DNA of 64,000 nucleotides from Duganella sp. Leaf126 (GCF_001423125.1 NZ_LMNW01000023.1:432646-496645); one strand, 5' to 3'; numbered from the stretch's first letter, positions 12,243 to 21,030 are shown. Numbers and translations are program-made. Notes: generated by a model not told the origin, from the letters alone.

Positions 12243-13565
12243 GTGGCGGCACCAACACCTTCGAGCAGCACCAGCAGGCCCTCCATGAGCGCAGCGCACG
12301 CCAACACGGCAAAATCGGCGATGTATTTGCTGACCAGCCTGTTCTTCACCTGGGGTTTCATTACCGTCATCAACAACACGCTGCTGCCGCACCTGCGCAG
12401 CGTGTTCGAACTGAACTATACGCAGACCACGCTGATCGAATCGGTCTGGTTCATCGCTTATTTCTTTGCCTCGATTCCGTCTGCGCGGCTGATCGAACGC
12501 GTCGGCTACAAGAAGTCGCTCGTCATCGGCCTGGTCATCATGGCCGCCGGTGCGCTGATGATGATCCCGGCCGCCCACCTGCCGTCGTACCCGGTGACGC
12601 TGCTGGCGCTGTTCGTCATTGCCTGCGGCATCACGCTGCTGCAGGTGGCAGCCAATCCGTACGTTGCCGTGGTCGGTCCCGCCAGCTCGGCGTCGGCGCG
12701 CCTGAACCTGGTGCAGGCGTTTAACTCGCTCGGCACCATGCTGGCGCCGCTGTTCGGCGGCTACCTGATCCTCGGACGTTCGAGCTCGGGCACCACCAGC
12801 GCCGACCACGTGCTGACCCAGGCCGAGCGTCTGGCCGACGCCCGCGCCGTGGAACTGCCTTACCTGATCGTGGCCGGCGTGCTGGTGATCCTGGCCGTCG
12901 TCATCGCCCGCTTCCCGCTGCCGGAGATCGGCGCCTCGACCAACCGCGAAGCGGCCAAGGCGGCGCGCAAGAACCACTCGCTGTGGAAGCACCGCAACCT
13001 GGTATTCGGCATTCCGGCCATCTTCATCTACCTGATCGCCGAAATCGGCGTGGCCAACCTGTTCATCAACTTCGTCTCGCAACCCGATATCGGTAACGTC
13101 ACCCACGAAAAGGCGTCGCACTACCTGATGCTGCTGTGGGGCGGCATGATGGTCGGCCGCTTTGCCGGCAGTGTGCTGATGCGCAAGTTCACGGCCGAAA
13201 GCGTGCTGGCAGGCTGCAGCATCGCAGCAGCGCTGGTGATGCTGGTAGCGACCTACTCGGGCGGCTCGCTGGCGATGTGGGCGCTGATCTCGGTGGGCCT
13301 GTTCCACTCGGTGATGTTCCCGACCATCTTCACGCTGGGCATCAAGGGCCTCGGTCCGCTGACCGAAGAAGGCTCGGGCCTGATGATCATGGCGATCGCC
13401 GGCGGCGCGCTGGTCGTGGTCCAGGGCATGCTGGCCGACCACTTCGGCTTGCAGCAATCGTTCCTGCTGACGGTGGCGTGCGAACTGTATATCCTGTTCT
13501 ACGCGCTGTGGGGCGCCAAGCCGACCAACGCCTTCCCCGAGGAAGCGGCAAGCGACCCGAAATAA
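12243..13565 (+). CDS. FHS-family sugar:proton symporter (FucP/GluP-like MFS)
   Basis: A 440-residue inner-membrane transporter with about 12 hydrophobic segments. FFTWGFITVINNTLLPHLR at the start and LQVAANPYVAVVG in the first half are hallmarks of the fucose/galactose/glucose permease family, whose members move a neutral monosaccharide with protons. The GTG at 12243 is chosen because AAGGA lies 7 nt before it; the ATG at 12285 has no ribosome site. No sugar-catabolic gene adjoins it, so the substrate (L-fucose, galactose, glucose or another plant sugar) stays open. It ends in a strong bidirectional terminator shared with the convergent small gene. Confidence 0.88.
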   Translation: MAAPTPSSSTSRPSMSAAHANTAKSAMYLLTSLFFTWGFITVINNTLLPHLRSVFELNYTQTTLIESVWFIAYFFASIPSARLIERVGYKKSLVIGLVIMAAGALMMIPAAHLPSYPVTLLALFVIACGITLLQVAANPYVAVVGPASSASARLNLVQAFNSLGTMLAPLFGGYLILGRSSSGTTSADHVLTQAERLADARAVELPYLIVAGVLVILAVVIARFPLPEIGASTNREAAKAARKNHSLWKHRNLVFGIPAIFIYLIAEIGVANLFINFVSQPDIGNVTHEKASHYLMLLWGGMMVGRFAGSVLMRKFTAESVLAGCSIAAALVMLVATYSGGSLAMWALISVGLFHSVMFPTIFTLGIKGLGPLTEEGSGLMIMAIAGGALVVVQGMLADHFGLQQSFLLTVACELYILFYALWGAKPTNAFPEEAASDPK

Positions 13566-13576
13566 GCACTCCCCCC

Positions 13577-13607
13577 AAAAAAAACCCCGGCGCGCCGGGG
13601 TTTTTTT
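13577..13607. terminator. Bidirectional intrinsic terminator
   Basis: A perfectly symmetrical element: eight A, the GC-only palindrome CCCCGGCGCGCCGGGG (13585-13600), then seven T. It works as a rho-independent terminator in both directions, serving the permease (plus) and the small secreted protein gene (minus) that converge on it. Confidence 0.93.
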
Positions 13608-13610
13608 ATA

Positions 13611-13988
13611 TTACTGGCATTTGCCGCGCAGCTTGGCGACAGCGATGAACGGCAGCGCCAGGTAGCCCGCCAGGAAAAACGTCGGCTGGCGCTTCAACCC
13701 TTGGGAATGCAGGCAATCGGGTACTTGCGCTTCGTCGAAGGCTGCTGTCATGATCGCGGCGTTGGCGGAACTGAATGCCGGGGCGCCGGAGAACGCCTGT
13801 GCCGGCGCCGCAGGCGGCGCTTCGGCCTTCTGCGCTGCGGCCACCGCCTGGATCAGGGCGGGGTCGAGCTGCCCCTGCAGGTGTTTGACATCGGCGACCG
13901 GCGCGGCGTCGAGCACCGGGTCTCTGGCACCATCGCCCGCGTGGGCCGCCAGTGGAAAGATCAACGCGCAAACAAGAACGAGCCTCAT
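13611..13988 (-). CDS. Small exported protein of unknown function
   Basis: 125 residues with a signal peptide (1-17, AHA). The middle is Ala/Pro-rich (KAEAPPAAPAQAF); the C-terminal third has VPDCLHSQGLKRQPTFFLAGYLALPFIAVAKLRGKC, with two cysteines and a hydrophobic run that could be a membrane anchor or packing helix. I do not recognise the family. The ATG at 13988 has a purine-rich GGGGCGG upstream. It ends at the shared terminator. A longer ORF in another frame over the same bases has no family features and is taken as a shadow. Confidence 0.6.
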   Translation of the reverse strand: MRLVLVCALIFPLAAHAGDGARDPVLDAAPVADVKHLQGQLDPALIQAVAAAQKAEAPPAAPAQAFSGAPAFSSANAAIMTAAFDEAQVPDCLHSQGLKRQPTFFLAGYLALPFIAVAKLRGKCQ

Positions 13989-14091
13989 GACTTACCGCCC
14001 CAGGAAAATCGACCCCGATGCCACGGAGTAAATGTGGACAGCATAGCATCTCCGCTGGCGGGCGTCGCACCTGGCCGACTAAAAAAACCGC

Positions 14092-15927
14092 TCAGGCATC
14101 GATCTTCCGGTTGACCGTCTTGCCGGCGATTTTCACGTTCTTGAGCACCAGGTTTTTCACGTTGTAGGCAAACCAGGGCTGCTGCGCGTCGCGCGGCGTG
14201 CCGAAGTCGCAATCGCTGATCGTGATGTGATCGAGCGGCAGCGTGGGCTTGCCCGCCGGGCCGTTGTAGGTGCCGGCCACCGGCCCCAGGATCACGAACG
14301 CCTGGAAGCACGAATGCCTGCCGGTCGGCGTCTGCACGTCGCTCACGCGCAGGTTGGAGATGTGCACGTCGGAGACCTCGGGCGGGCGGATGCGCACGCT
14401 CTCGTCCACCGGCGTGTAGTCGCAATCGATGGTGATCACGCCGCCGGCCGTGGTGTACGGCACCGCCGGCAGGCGGGTGCCGGGCAGCTGGCTGTAGCTG
14501 CGGCCGATGGTGGCCACGCCGTTGGGCAGCGTGCAGTCGCGCACGTAGAAGTGGCGCAGGAAGCCGCCCCGGTTCATATTGGTCTTCATGCGGATGGCCG
14601 TGTTCAGGCCCGAGGTCTGCCAGTACTTGTTGCGGAAATCGAGCCGCTGCGCGTACACGTGCTCGATACCGCCGGCCATCTCGCTGCCCAGGGTCATGCC
14701 GCCATGGCCGCTGTTCATCACGCAGTCCTGCACCAGCACGTTGCGGGTGGGGCCGAAGCCGGTGTCGCGGTTGCGGCCGGCCTTGATGGCGATGCAGTCG
14801 TCGCCGGCATTGAACTCGCAGTGTTCGACGAATACCGTGTCGCACGCCTCCGGGTCGAAGCCGTCGCTGTTCGGTCCCTGGCTTTCCATGCGCACCTTGC
14901 GCACGTGGACATTGCGGCAGTTGACCGGGTGGTGCTGCCAGAACGGCGTGGCCGTCACCATATACCCTTGCAGCAGCACGTCGGTGCAGCCGATGAATTC
15001 GATCATGCTCGGGCGCAGGTAGTGGCCCACGCCGAACACGCGTTTGGCCACCGGCACGCCCGCTTCCGACAGCGCCGGCAGGTAGCGCACGTCGGCGCGG
15101 AAGCTCTGCGGCGTCGCTTCGATCATGCGCCGCTCGTGCTCCGGCAACTGCGGCGCCACTTCGGCCAGCGATGACGGATTGCGCTCGTTGACGGCATTCT
15201 CGGTCTGCACGCTATCCTTGTTGTGGCGTCCCTTCCAGTCCCACCAGCAGCCTTCGCCGTTTTCAAACGGCACGCCGCCCTGGCCGTCGAGCACGCTGGT
15301 CCAGTCCTCGCCGGTGAGCGCGATATTGGTCTGGCCGTAGGCGTACACGAGCGGCGAGTAATTGAGCACATCGTTGCCCTGCCAGCGCGAGATCGACAGC
15401 TTGCCGCTGGCGCCGCAATCGATCTCCCCGTACTTCGCATAGTCGGCCGGGTTGGCGCTGAAATACACGTGGGCGCCCGCAGCGAGATGCACGTGCACGT
15501 TCGAGCGCAGCACGATCGGACCGGCCACGTACCAGTCGCCTTTCGGTATCACCACGCGTCCGCCTCCGGCCTGGTGGCAGGCAGCAATCGCAGCAGCGAT
15601 GGCCGGATAGGCATCGGGCGAGCCGCGCACCGGCGACGGCACCGCGGCCTTCTCGGTGTAGCGGACGATGGCGGTGACCGGCGCCAGCGTGCATGGCGTG
15701 GCGCCATAGGCAGTGATGACGAAGTCCTGGTCGCGGAAGGCCAGCGGCCGGGCGAACTTCTGTTCGATCTCGCGCGCGCGCTGCCAGGGATCAGCAACGC
15801 TGCTCCCGGCAGCGGCTGCGTGGGCGCCGGCGGCCGGCAGCAGCGCCGATGCGCCGGCGCCGAGTCCGAGGGCTGTCAACAGGCTGCGGCGCCTGCGGTC
15901 GATCGTGCGCGCGAATTTCACCTTCAT
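14092..15927 (-). CDS. Tat-exported GH28 polygalacturonase-like glycoside hydrolase
   Basis: 611 residues. The leader (TIDRRRRSLLTALGLGAG ... AHA, about 1-37) has a twin-arginine motif, so it is probably exported folded. The catalytic beta-helix carries the GH28 set: NSD (353-355), GDD (375-377), GHG (407-409) and RMK (446-448). The predicted reaction is hydrolysis of alpha-1,4-galacturonosyl bonds in pectin fragments (exo or rhamnogalacturonan specificity cannot be excluded; the protein is longer than classical endo-polygalacturonases, with an insertion around 220-290). The ATG at 15927 begins the leader and has GGAG upstream; the frame runs open into the promoter but that extension is not plausible protein. 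A twin operator lies 80-110 bp upstream. Confidence 0.88.
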   Translation of the reverse strand: MKVKFARTIDRRRRSLLTALGLGAGASALLPAAGAHAAAAGSSVADPWQRAREIEQKFARPLAFRDQDFVITAYGATPCTLAPVTAIVRYTEKAAVPSPVRGSPDAYPAIAAAIAACHQAGGGRVVIPKGDWYVAGPIVLRSNVHVHLAAGAHVYFSANPADYAKYGEIDCGASGKLSISRWQGNDVLNYSPLVYAYGQTNIALTGEDWTSVLDGQGGVPFENGEGCWWDWKGRHNKDSVQTENAVNERNPSSLAEVAPQLPEHERRMIEATPQSFRADVRYLPALSEAGVPVAKRVFGVGHYLRPSMIEFIGCTDVLLQGYMVTATPFWQHHPVNCRNVHVRKVRMESQGPNSDGFDPEACDTVFVEHCEFNAGDDCIAIKAGRNRDTGFGPTRNVLVQDCVMNSGHGGMTLGSEMAGGIEHVYAQRLDFRNKYWQTSGLNTAIRMKTNMNRGGFLRHFYVRDCTLPNGVATIGRSYSQLPGTRLPAVPYTTAGGVITIDCDYTPVDESVRIRPPEVSDVHISNLRVSDVQTPTGRHSCFQAFVILGPVAGTYNGPAGKPTLPLDHITISDCDFGTPRDAQQPWFAYNVKNLVLKNVKIAGKTVNRKIDA

Positions 15928-15986
15928 GGTCTGGTCTCCGTCATTGGTTAACTGCCCGGATTGTCCGGGTCTGACACTGCGGGACC

Positions 15987-16037
15987 ATTCTAGCAAGATT
16001 TCAAGGTGGTTAGACCAATTTCTATCTGGCCTAACCA
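15987..16037 (-). promoter_or_regulatory. GH28 gene promoter with twin FadR/GntR-type operators
   Basis: On the minus strand an extended -10 (TGCTAGAAT; hexamer 15987-15992) is preceded by two 11-bp dyads: TGGTTAGACCA (16007-16017) and TGGCCTAACCA (16027-16037). They start exactly 20 bp apart, so they sit on one face of the helix, and they are inverted copies of each other apart from one base. TGGT-N3-ACCA is the form recognised by FadR-subgroup GntR regulators, which include the known hexuronate regulators. The first copy overlaps the -35 region. Confidence 0.6.
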
Positions 16038-16051
16038 GTTTAGCGGTCTCC

Positions 16052-17827
16052 TTATGGCCGCTCCGCCAGTACCGGGTAAGTCCAGCGCGCGCGGTCGAGA
16101 TAGGGCGAACGCACCAGCCACCAGCGCAGGCGCCCCGAGGGGTCGCCGGCCAGCGCGGGGTCGGCCGCCAGCGCTTCGGCAAAGGCCGCACGCAGGGCCG
16201 GATCTTGCGCCATCATCCTGTCCGCCAGTGGCGCCAGCAGGTGGCGCGGCAGCTGGGCTTCGAATGGCAGGGCGTTGTCGAACCAGCCGTTGGCCAGGAA
16301 CGAATCGTCGCTTTCCGGTTCCAGCAGCGCTGCCGCCAGCAGGTGGAACGGCTGGTCGGCCGGAATCCGCACCGAGCCGGCCGCCAGCGTCCACTGCTTG
16401 CGCACGCGCTGCGGCGCCGTGCGGTCCTTGCCGCTCAGCAGTTGCGCCGCTTCCAGCGTCAGCGTGCGCGGCGCCTTGAGTTCTTCCATCACGATGCCGT
16501 GGCGGCGCAGTGCCGCAATCATGGCTTGCTGGTCGGCGCTTATCCACCACGCAGTGGGCAGCGCCACGTCCCGCAGCGAGCGCACGCCAAACACCGGCAT
16601 GGCGATATCGATTGGCTCACCGGTGTCGCGCCGTTCGCGTACGCCCGATACCGGCGACACGTAGGTCTCGTACCGGTAGCCCTTGAAGGTCTTGGTGCTC
16701 AGCGGCGCAGCGTCCCTTTCCCAGCGCACCATCAGCTGCGCGGGACGGTCGGCGCGGTCCTGCGCCTTGGCAGCTGCGATGCGGGCGCTGTCGCGCGCCA
16801 CCGTCTTGAGCGACTGCTCGAGCAGCACGTAGGTGCCCAGCACGCGGCGCTTGTACGGCTTCATCACATGGTTTTCGACCAGTACCGTCGGTATGCCGAC
16901 GAAATCGCCATAGCCGGTCGAATACCGCGGACCTTCGGCGCTGATGCGCAAGCCCTTCTCCGGTGCATCCTCGTCCACCCAGCTCGGGTACAGATCGGGA
17001 ACGTGGCCTTGCGCGCCGAGCGCCGCATGCACTGCGCCGTGATAGCTTGTCATCAGCCAGTCGGCCGTGGCGCGCGAACGGGCGTAGGTGCCCCAGCCGG
17101 GGTAGGTATAGGTGACGTCGTACTGGTAATCGATGCCGTCGCTGACGTGGACGTCGATGTACAGCGCCGGATCGAAGGTCTGCAGCAGCTTCACCACGGC
17201 CGCGATCTCGGGCGACTGCAGGCGCGCATAGTCGCGGTTCAGGTCCAGCCCCTGGCCGTTGGTCCGCGCGCCCTTGATCTGCGGTCCGTTCTGGTGCGGA
17301 CGACCGATGGTGCTCGCGCTTTCATGACCGTCGACGTTGAGGATGGGGATGAACACCAGGTCCACCGCATCGAGCAGATCGTCGCGGCCGCGCCGGGCGA
17401 TATCGCGCAGCAGCATCAGCCCTGCATCCTTGCCATCGATCTCGCCCGAGTGGATGCCGGCTTGTACCAGCACCACCGGTTTCCTGATGCCCGGCTTGTC
17501 GGTGGCAGCCTTGCTGGCCCGCACGTACACCAGCTCGCGCCCCTGGAAGCTGCGCCCGAACGTGTGCAGCGACAGCAGCGGCGAAGCGGCCGTCAGCGTG
17601 CGCAGGTAGTCGATGGTCTGCGCGTACGTGGGCGAGACCTGGAAGCCGGAACGCTCGGCCGGAGTGGCCAGCGGGTCGGTGGCAGGCACCGCCAGCCGTT
17701 CGCTCTTGCCATGCCACGGGGCGGCCGAGGGCGGGGTATCGATCAACGGGGCCGCCACCGATGGCGCGGCCGCAGAAGAGGCCACGACGGAGAGCGAAGT
17801 GAGGAAGAACAGCGATCTTAATAACAT
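16052..17827 (-). CDS. Exported M14 zinc carboxypeptidase
   Basis: 591 residues with a signal peptide (1-26). The M14 metal site is complete: His126 and Glu129 in AGIHSGEIDG, His227 in YIDVHVSDG; substrate-binding Arg198 lies in LDLNRDY and the catalytic Glu319 in VLVENH. It should remove C-terminal residues from peptides outside the cytoplasm. After residue ~340 there is a ~250-residue C-terminal region not needed for catalysis. It ends 125 bp before the GH28 start and is divergent from the Fur-type regulator gene across 68 bp. The substrate is unknown. Confidence 0.88.
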   Translation of the reverse strand: MLLRSLFFLTSLSVVASSAAAPSVAAPLIDTPPSAAPWHGKSERLAVPATDPLATPAERSGFQVSPTYAQTIDYLRTLTAASPLLSLHTFGRSFQGRELVYVRASKAATDKPGIRKPVVLVQAGIHSGEIDGKDAGLMLLRDIARRGRDDLLDAVDLVFIPILNVDGHESASTIGRPHQNGPQIKGARTNGQGLDLNRDYARLQSPEIAAVVKLLQTFDPALYIDVHVSDGIDYQYDVTYTYPGWGTYARSRATADWLMTSYHGAVHAALGAQGHVPDLYPSWVDEDAPEKGLRISAEGPRYSTGYGDFVGIPTVLVENHVMKPYKRRVLGTYVLLEQSLKTVARDSARIAAAKAQDRADRPAQLMVRWERDAAPLSTKTFKGYRYETYVSPVSGVRERRDTGEPIDIAMPVFGVRSLRDVALPTAWWISADQQAMIAALRRHGIVMEELKAPRTLTLEAAQLLSGKDRTAPQRVRKQWTLAAGSVRIPADQPFHLLAAALLEPESDDSFLANGWFDNALPFEAQLPRHLLAPLADRMMAQDPALRAAFAEALAADPALAGDPSGRLRWWLVRSPYLDRARWTYPVLAERP

Positions 17828-17844
17828 GCAGAGGTTCCCGGTTA

Positions 17845-17850
17845 TATAAT
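17845..17850 (+). promoter_or_regulatory. -10 element of the Fur-family gene
   Basis: A perfect TATAAT lies 46 bp before the ATG of the Fur-family gene, within GTTATATAAT, which is AT-rich against its surroundings. The -35 is poor (TAACAT with 17-bp spacing), so the promoter may need an activator or be weak. The neighbouring GTTATATAAT slightly resembles a Zur half-site; I would not call it one. Confidence 0.35.
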
Positions 17851-17895
17851 TGAAGCCTGTCCGGGCCGTCGTCCGGCGCCGAGGAACAGAATCGA

Positions 17896-18264
17896 ATGGA
17901 ACGAAATACCCGCCAACGCACCGCCATCCACCAATGCATCACGGCTGCCGGGCGCCCGCTCGCGCCGCAGGAAATCCTCGAACACGCGCAACAGGCGGTG
18001 CCGGGTATCGGCATGGCGACCATCTACCGCAACATCAAGGCGCTGCTGGAGTCGGGCGAGATTGCCGCGGTGTCGCTGCCCGGCGGCGGCGACCGCTACG
18101 AAGTGGCCGGTCACGGCCATCACCACCATTTCCATTGCCGCGCCTGCGACAAGGTGTTCGAAGTCCACGCCTGCCCGGGCGACATGCAAAAGATGGCGCC
18201 CCGGGGCTTCCGGCTCGAGTCCCACGAACTGACCCTGTACGGCCTGTGCGACCAGTGCCAGTAG
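17896..18264 (+). CDS. Fur-family metalloregulator (Zur-like by context)
   Basis: A compact 122-residue Fur-family repressor: winged helix in residues 1-60 (MATIYRNIKALLESGEI is the recognition helix region), a metal-rich hinge HGHHHHFHC (73-81), and structural zinc pairs C81-x2-C84 and C118-x2-C121. Members bind DNA as dimers when loaded with metal. It lies beside a TonB receptor with a His-rich loop and a MerC-like gene, whose promoter has a Fur-type box, so it probably controls them. Zinc is favoured by the neighbour's likeness to ZnuD, but the box itself looks more like a Fur (iron) box, so the metal is unsettled. It is shorter than typical Fur (about 140). Confidence 0.88.
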   Translation: MERNTRQRTAIHQCITAAGRPLAPQEILEHAQQAVPGIGMATIYRNIKALLESGEIAAVSLPGGGDRYEVAGHGHHHHFHCRACDKVFEVHACPGDMQKMAPRGFRLESHELTLYGLCDQCQ

Positions 18265-18292
18265 CGCGCCGGGGCGCCCTCGACGACTGATC

Positions 18293-18682
18293 CTAGCGAC
18301 TTGCACAGCCCCTGCAATGGCCGTGATTGCGGCGGTGGGCGACGATCAGCAGCACGCTGCTGCAGATGGCCAGTACGGTTTCAGCCAGCTGGCCGAATAG
18401 CGGTCCCACCACGTACACGGCCACGATGAAGGCAGCCAGGCCGGTTGCACCGAGCAGCAGCGCCACCGGCTCGCGGTGTTTGATAAAACCCGGCAGCAGC
18501 GCCACCAGCACCGGTATCGTCACGCCCAGCACCAGCAGCCTGTGCACCGAGGCGTGGCCGTGATCTACGCCCAGCACCGGAAACGCCGCCAGCAGGAACG
18601 GCATCGCCACGCAGTGGACCAGGCACAGGCCGGACGCGGTGATGCCCGCATAATCGCCCCAGCGGATCAGATACTTCATCAT
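18293..18682 (-). CDS. MerC-like small membrane protein
   Basis: 129 residues with four hydrophobic segments and the MerC-family cysteine pair in GLCLVHCVAMPFL; a Cys/His-rich tail (HRRNHGHCRGC) ends it. MerC proteins move metal ions across the inner membrane. Its ATG overlaps the stop of the TonB receptor by one base (TGATG), which points to translational coupling, so the two probably act on the same metal. No mercuric reductase is nearby, so mercury resistance is unlikely; handling of zinc or another divalent metal is the better guess. Confidence 0.8.
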   Translation of the reverse strand: MMKYLIRWGDYAGITASGLCLVHCVAMPFLLAAFPVLGVDHGHASVHRLLVLGVTIPVLVALLPGFIKHREPVALLLGATGLAAFIVAVYVVGPLFGQLAETVLAICSSVLLIVAHRRNHGHCRGCASR

Positions 18683-20778
18683 CAGAACGACACGCGCACA
18701 CCGGCGGTGAGGTTACGGCCCGGCAGCGGCGCCGCGTTCTTGATGAACGAGGTGTGGCTGGTCGCCAGTTCGTCGGTCAGGTTGTTCAGGCGCGCATACA
18801 GCTGCGCCGGCAGGCCGCCCAGGCGCAGCGTGTAGTGCGTGCCGAGGTTGAGCATGTTGTAGCCGGGCGTGGCGCTCTCGAAATCGGCCACCTTGTCTTG
18901 CCGCGCGACGCGGTAGAACTCCATCTGCCCGTGCCACTGGCCCCAGTTGGCATCCATGCGCGCGCCGAGGCGGGCGGCCGGAATGCGCGGCAGATTGCGG
19001 TCGCCGGCAGCACTGTCGAAACGGGCGCGCACGTAGTCGCCGAACAGCGTGCCCTCGTACGCAAGCGAGAACCTGTGTTTGATCTCGCCTTCCAGGCCCG
19101 TGAAGGTGGCGTCGCGCTGGGCGTACTCGATCAGCTGGAAGCCTTCGAAGTTGTCGCGCGTGCGGGCGTAGATGTAGCGGTCGACCTTGTTGTGGAAGGC
19201 GCTGAGCGAAGACGTGGTGGGGCCCGCGTACTTGCGCAGCGTCAGGTCCAGATTGTTCGAGGTTTCCTTGTCCAGGTCCTGGTTGCCGATCTCGTAGGTG
19301 CTGGTGGCAAGGTGTACGCCGTTGGCGTACAGTTCCTCGGCGGTGGGCAGGCGGTGCGCGCGCGAGAGCGAGGCGCGCAGCGAGTACTCGGGCGCGAACT
19401 TCCATACCGCGCCCACCGCCAGCGAGGTGCCGCCCACGTCGTGATCGCGCAAACCGGCCTGATTGACGGTGATGTCCTGCCACTCGTGGCGGGCGCCCGC
19501 TTCGAAGCGCCAGTCCTGCAGCTTGTATTCCTCGGTCACGTACACCGCATTCCTGCTGGTGACGGTGGCCGGCACATAGGCCTCTTCGCCGTCGGCGACG
19601 AAATCGCGCCGGGTCGTCTGCACGCCCACCACGCCGCGCCAGCCGCCCAATGGCGCATGCTCGGCTTCCACGCGCACGTCGTGCGCCTTGTTGCGGAAGC
19701 TGGTCGCCACCTCGGCGCCTTCCAGTTCGTCGTGCCGGTAATCGGTGCGCGAGGCGCGCAGGCGCAGCTTGCTGATGCCGGCCACCGGCGCCCGGTATTC
19801 GCCGCGCAGGTCCCAGCGCTGGCTGTCCAGTTTTACGGTAGGCACCTCACCTGCATGCTCATGGTCGTGCTCATGGTCGTGGTCATGGTCGTCCCCGCCC
19901 TCCTCACCTTCTTCCTCGTGCCCGTCGCAGGCCAGTGCGCCGTTGTCGAGCCGGCAGCCTTCGAAAGCGTGGTTATGGCCGGGAATGCCGTAACTGGTGC
20001 GCTCCTTGGTGTAGGCCAGACCCAGGTAGCCGTCGGCGCCGATCCACGACAGGCCGACGCTGCCGGTGTCGGTGTTCTTGAAACTGCCCTCGACGGTGCG
20101 TCCTTCGCTCCAGCCCTTGCCCACGCGGTAGGCATCGGCCTCGCGCTTGACGCCCTCGGCATGAAAGGCGATGCTGCCGGCGCCGCCGGTCACTTCGAAC
20201 GCGCCGGCCTTTTCGCGCGCTACCGAGTTGGCGCGCAGCTCGGCACTGCCTTCGAGACCATTGGCCGGCAGCGCCGTGGGCACCTTGCGGTCGATGATGT
20301 TGATGGTGCCGCCCACGGCGCCGCCGCCGTAAGCCAGTGCCGACGGCCCGCGCAGCACCTCGATGCGCTCGGCCAGCATCGGCTCGAACGCCACGGCGTG
20401 GTCCGGGCTGATGGTGGACGCGTCCTGCACTTCGGCGCCGTCGGACAGGATTTTGACGCGCGGACCATCCATGCCACGGATGATCGGCCGGCTGGCGCCG
20501 GCGCCGAACTGGCTCGACGAGATGCCGGGCTGGCGGTTCAAGGTCTCGCCCAGCGTCGATTCGCGCACCCGCACCAGCTCATTGCCGCCGATGGCGGTCA
20601 CCGGGGTGATCATGTCGCCGCCCTCCACGCCCAGCGCGCTGGCCGAGACGATCACGGTAGGTACCGCCTCGGGATCGGCCGGCAGGCGCCTGTCCGCTTG
20701 TGCCTGGGCAGAGAAATGGCTGAACGCCAGGGCGAGCGCCAGGGCAAGCGGCGTGCGGTTGCTGCGGAAAACGGACAT
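18682..20778 (-). CDS. TonB-dependent metal receptor with His/Asp-rich loop (ZnuD-like)
   Basis: 698 residues: signal peptide (1-27, AQA), plug domain (about 40-165; SRPIIRGMDGPRVKILSDG), then the 22-strand barrel ending in a terminal Phe (GVRVSF). An extracellular loop in the first half of the barrel holds an acidic and His-rich tract in which Asp-His and Glu-His alternate, as in the zinc receptor ZnuD. It should bring a metal or metal complex across the outer membrane using TonB. The start at 20778 has GAGGAA upstream. It is the first gene of an operon with the MerC-like gene, and its promoter carries a Fur-type palindrome. Zinc is the best-supported substrate; other metals are possible. 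Confidence 0.85.
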   Translation of the reverse strand: MSVFRSNRTPLALALALAFSHFSAQAQADRRLPADPEAVPTVIVSASALGVEGGDMITPVTAIGGNELVRVRESTLGETLNRQPGISSSQFGAGASRPIIRGMDGPRVKILSDGAEVQDASTISPDHAVAFEPMLAERIEVLRGPSALAYGGGAVGGTINIIDRKVPTALPANGLEGSAELRANSVAREKAGAFEVTGGAGSIAFHAEGVKREADAYRVGKGWSEGRTVEGSFKNTDTGSVGLSWIGADGYLGLAYTKERTSYGIPGHNHAFEGCRLDNGALACDGHEEEGEEGGDDHDHDHEHDHEHAGEVPTVKLDSQRWDLRGEYRAPVAGISKLRLRASRTDYRHDELEGAEVATSFRNKAHDVRVEAEHAPLGGWRGVVGVQTTRRDFVADGEEAYVPATVTSRNAVYVTEEYKLQDWRFEAGARHEWQDITVNQAGLRDHDVGGTSLAVGAVWKFAPEYSLRASLSRAHRLPTAEELYANGVHLATSTYEIGNQDLDKETSNNLDLTLRKYAGPTTSSLSAFHNKVDRYIYARTRDNFEGFQLIEYAQRDATFTGLEGEIKHRFSLAYEGTLFGDYVRARFDSAAGDRNLPRIPAARLGARMDANWGQWHGQMEFYRVARQDKVADFESATPGYNMLNLGTHYTLRLGGLPAQLYARLNNLTDELATSHTSFIKNAAPLPGRNLTAGVRVSF

Positions 20779-20810
20779 GAATGGTTCCTCATCGATGCTG
20801 GACAGTCGGT

Positions 20811-20840
20811 AATGATAAGTCATTATCATTAAACACTCAA
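20811..20840 (-). promoter_or_regulatory. TonB receptor promoter with Fur-type box
   Basis: On the minus strand TTGAGT (20835-20840) and TATCAT (20812-20817) are 17 bp apart. Between and over the -10 lies a perfect 8+4+8 palindrome, AATGATAA/TTATCATT (20811-20830). One half reads AATGATAAT, identical to a Fur-box half-site. A metal-loaded repressor here would block polymerase. Confidence 0.7.
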
Positions 20841-20858
20841 GCACCGTTGGCACCGGAG

Positions 20859-20990
20859 CTAACCGGGATGCACGCTGCCGCCCTGCGCGCCGTCGGCGCT
20901 GCCATCTTCGACCATTTCGTACCACATCGCGTTCAACACCCCGAACATCGCTGCCAGCGGCAGCCCCAGGATCCAGGCAAAATACCACAT
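20859..20990 (-). CDS. cydX: Cytochrome bd oxidase small subunit CydX
   Basis: 43 residues, one transmembrane helix. The sequence MWYFAWILGLPLAAMFGVLN then AMWYE is the CydX/YbgT signature. The protein sits beside CydA and stabilises the haem site. It begins 40 bp after cydB, with AGGAAA upstream, and is the last gene of the operon. The acidic, Gly-rich tail after residue 26 is not conserved in general. Confidence 0.93.
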   Translation of the reverse strand: MWYFAWILGLPLAAMFGVLNAMWYEMVEDGSADGAQGGSVHPG

Positions 20991-21030
20991 GATGATTTCC
21001 TCTCCAGTTGCTTGTTTTGGTGATGATGAT

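Noticed and set aside
13606..14070. Alternative minus-strand frame over the small exported protein
   Set aside because: It lacks a signal peptide and is Arg-rich; the 125-residue frame has a leader and a ribosome-site-like sequence.
16052..17827. M14 peptidase gene considered as part of the pectin operon with GH28
   Set aside because: The GH28 gene has its own promoter and operators in the gap, and a peptidase has no clear pectin role.
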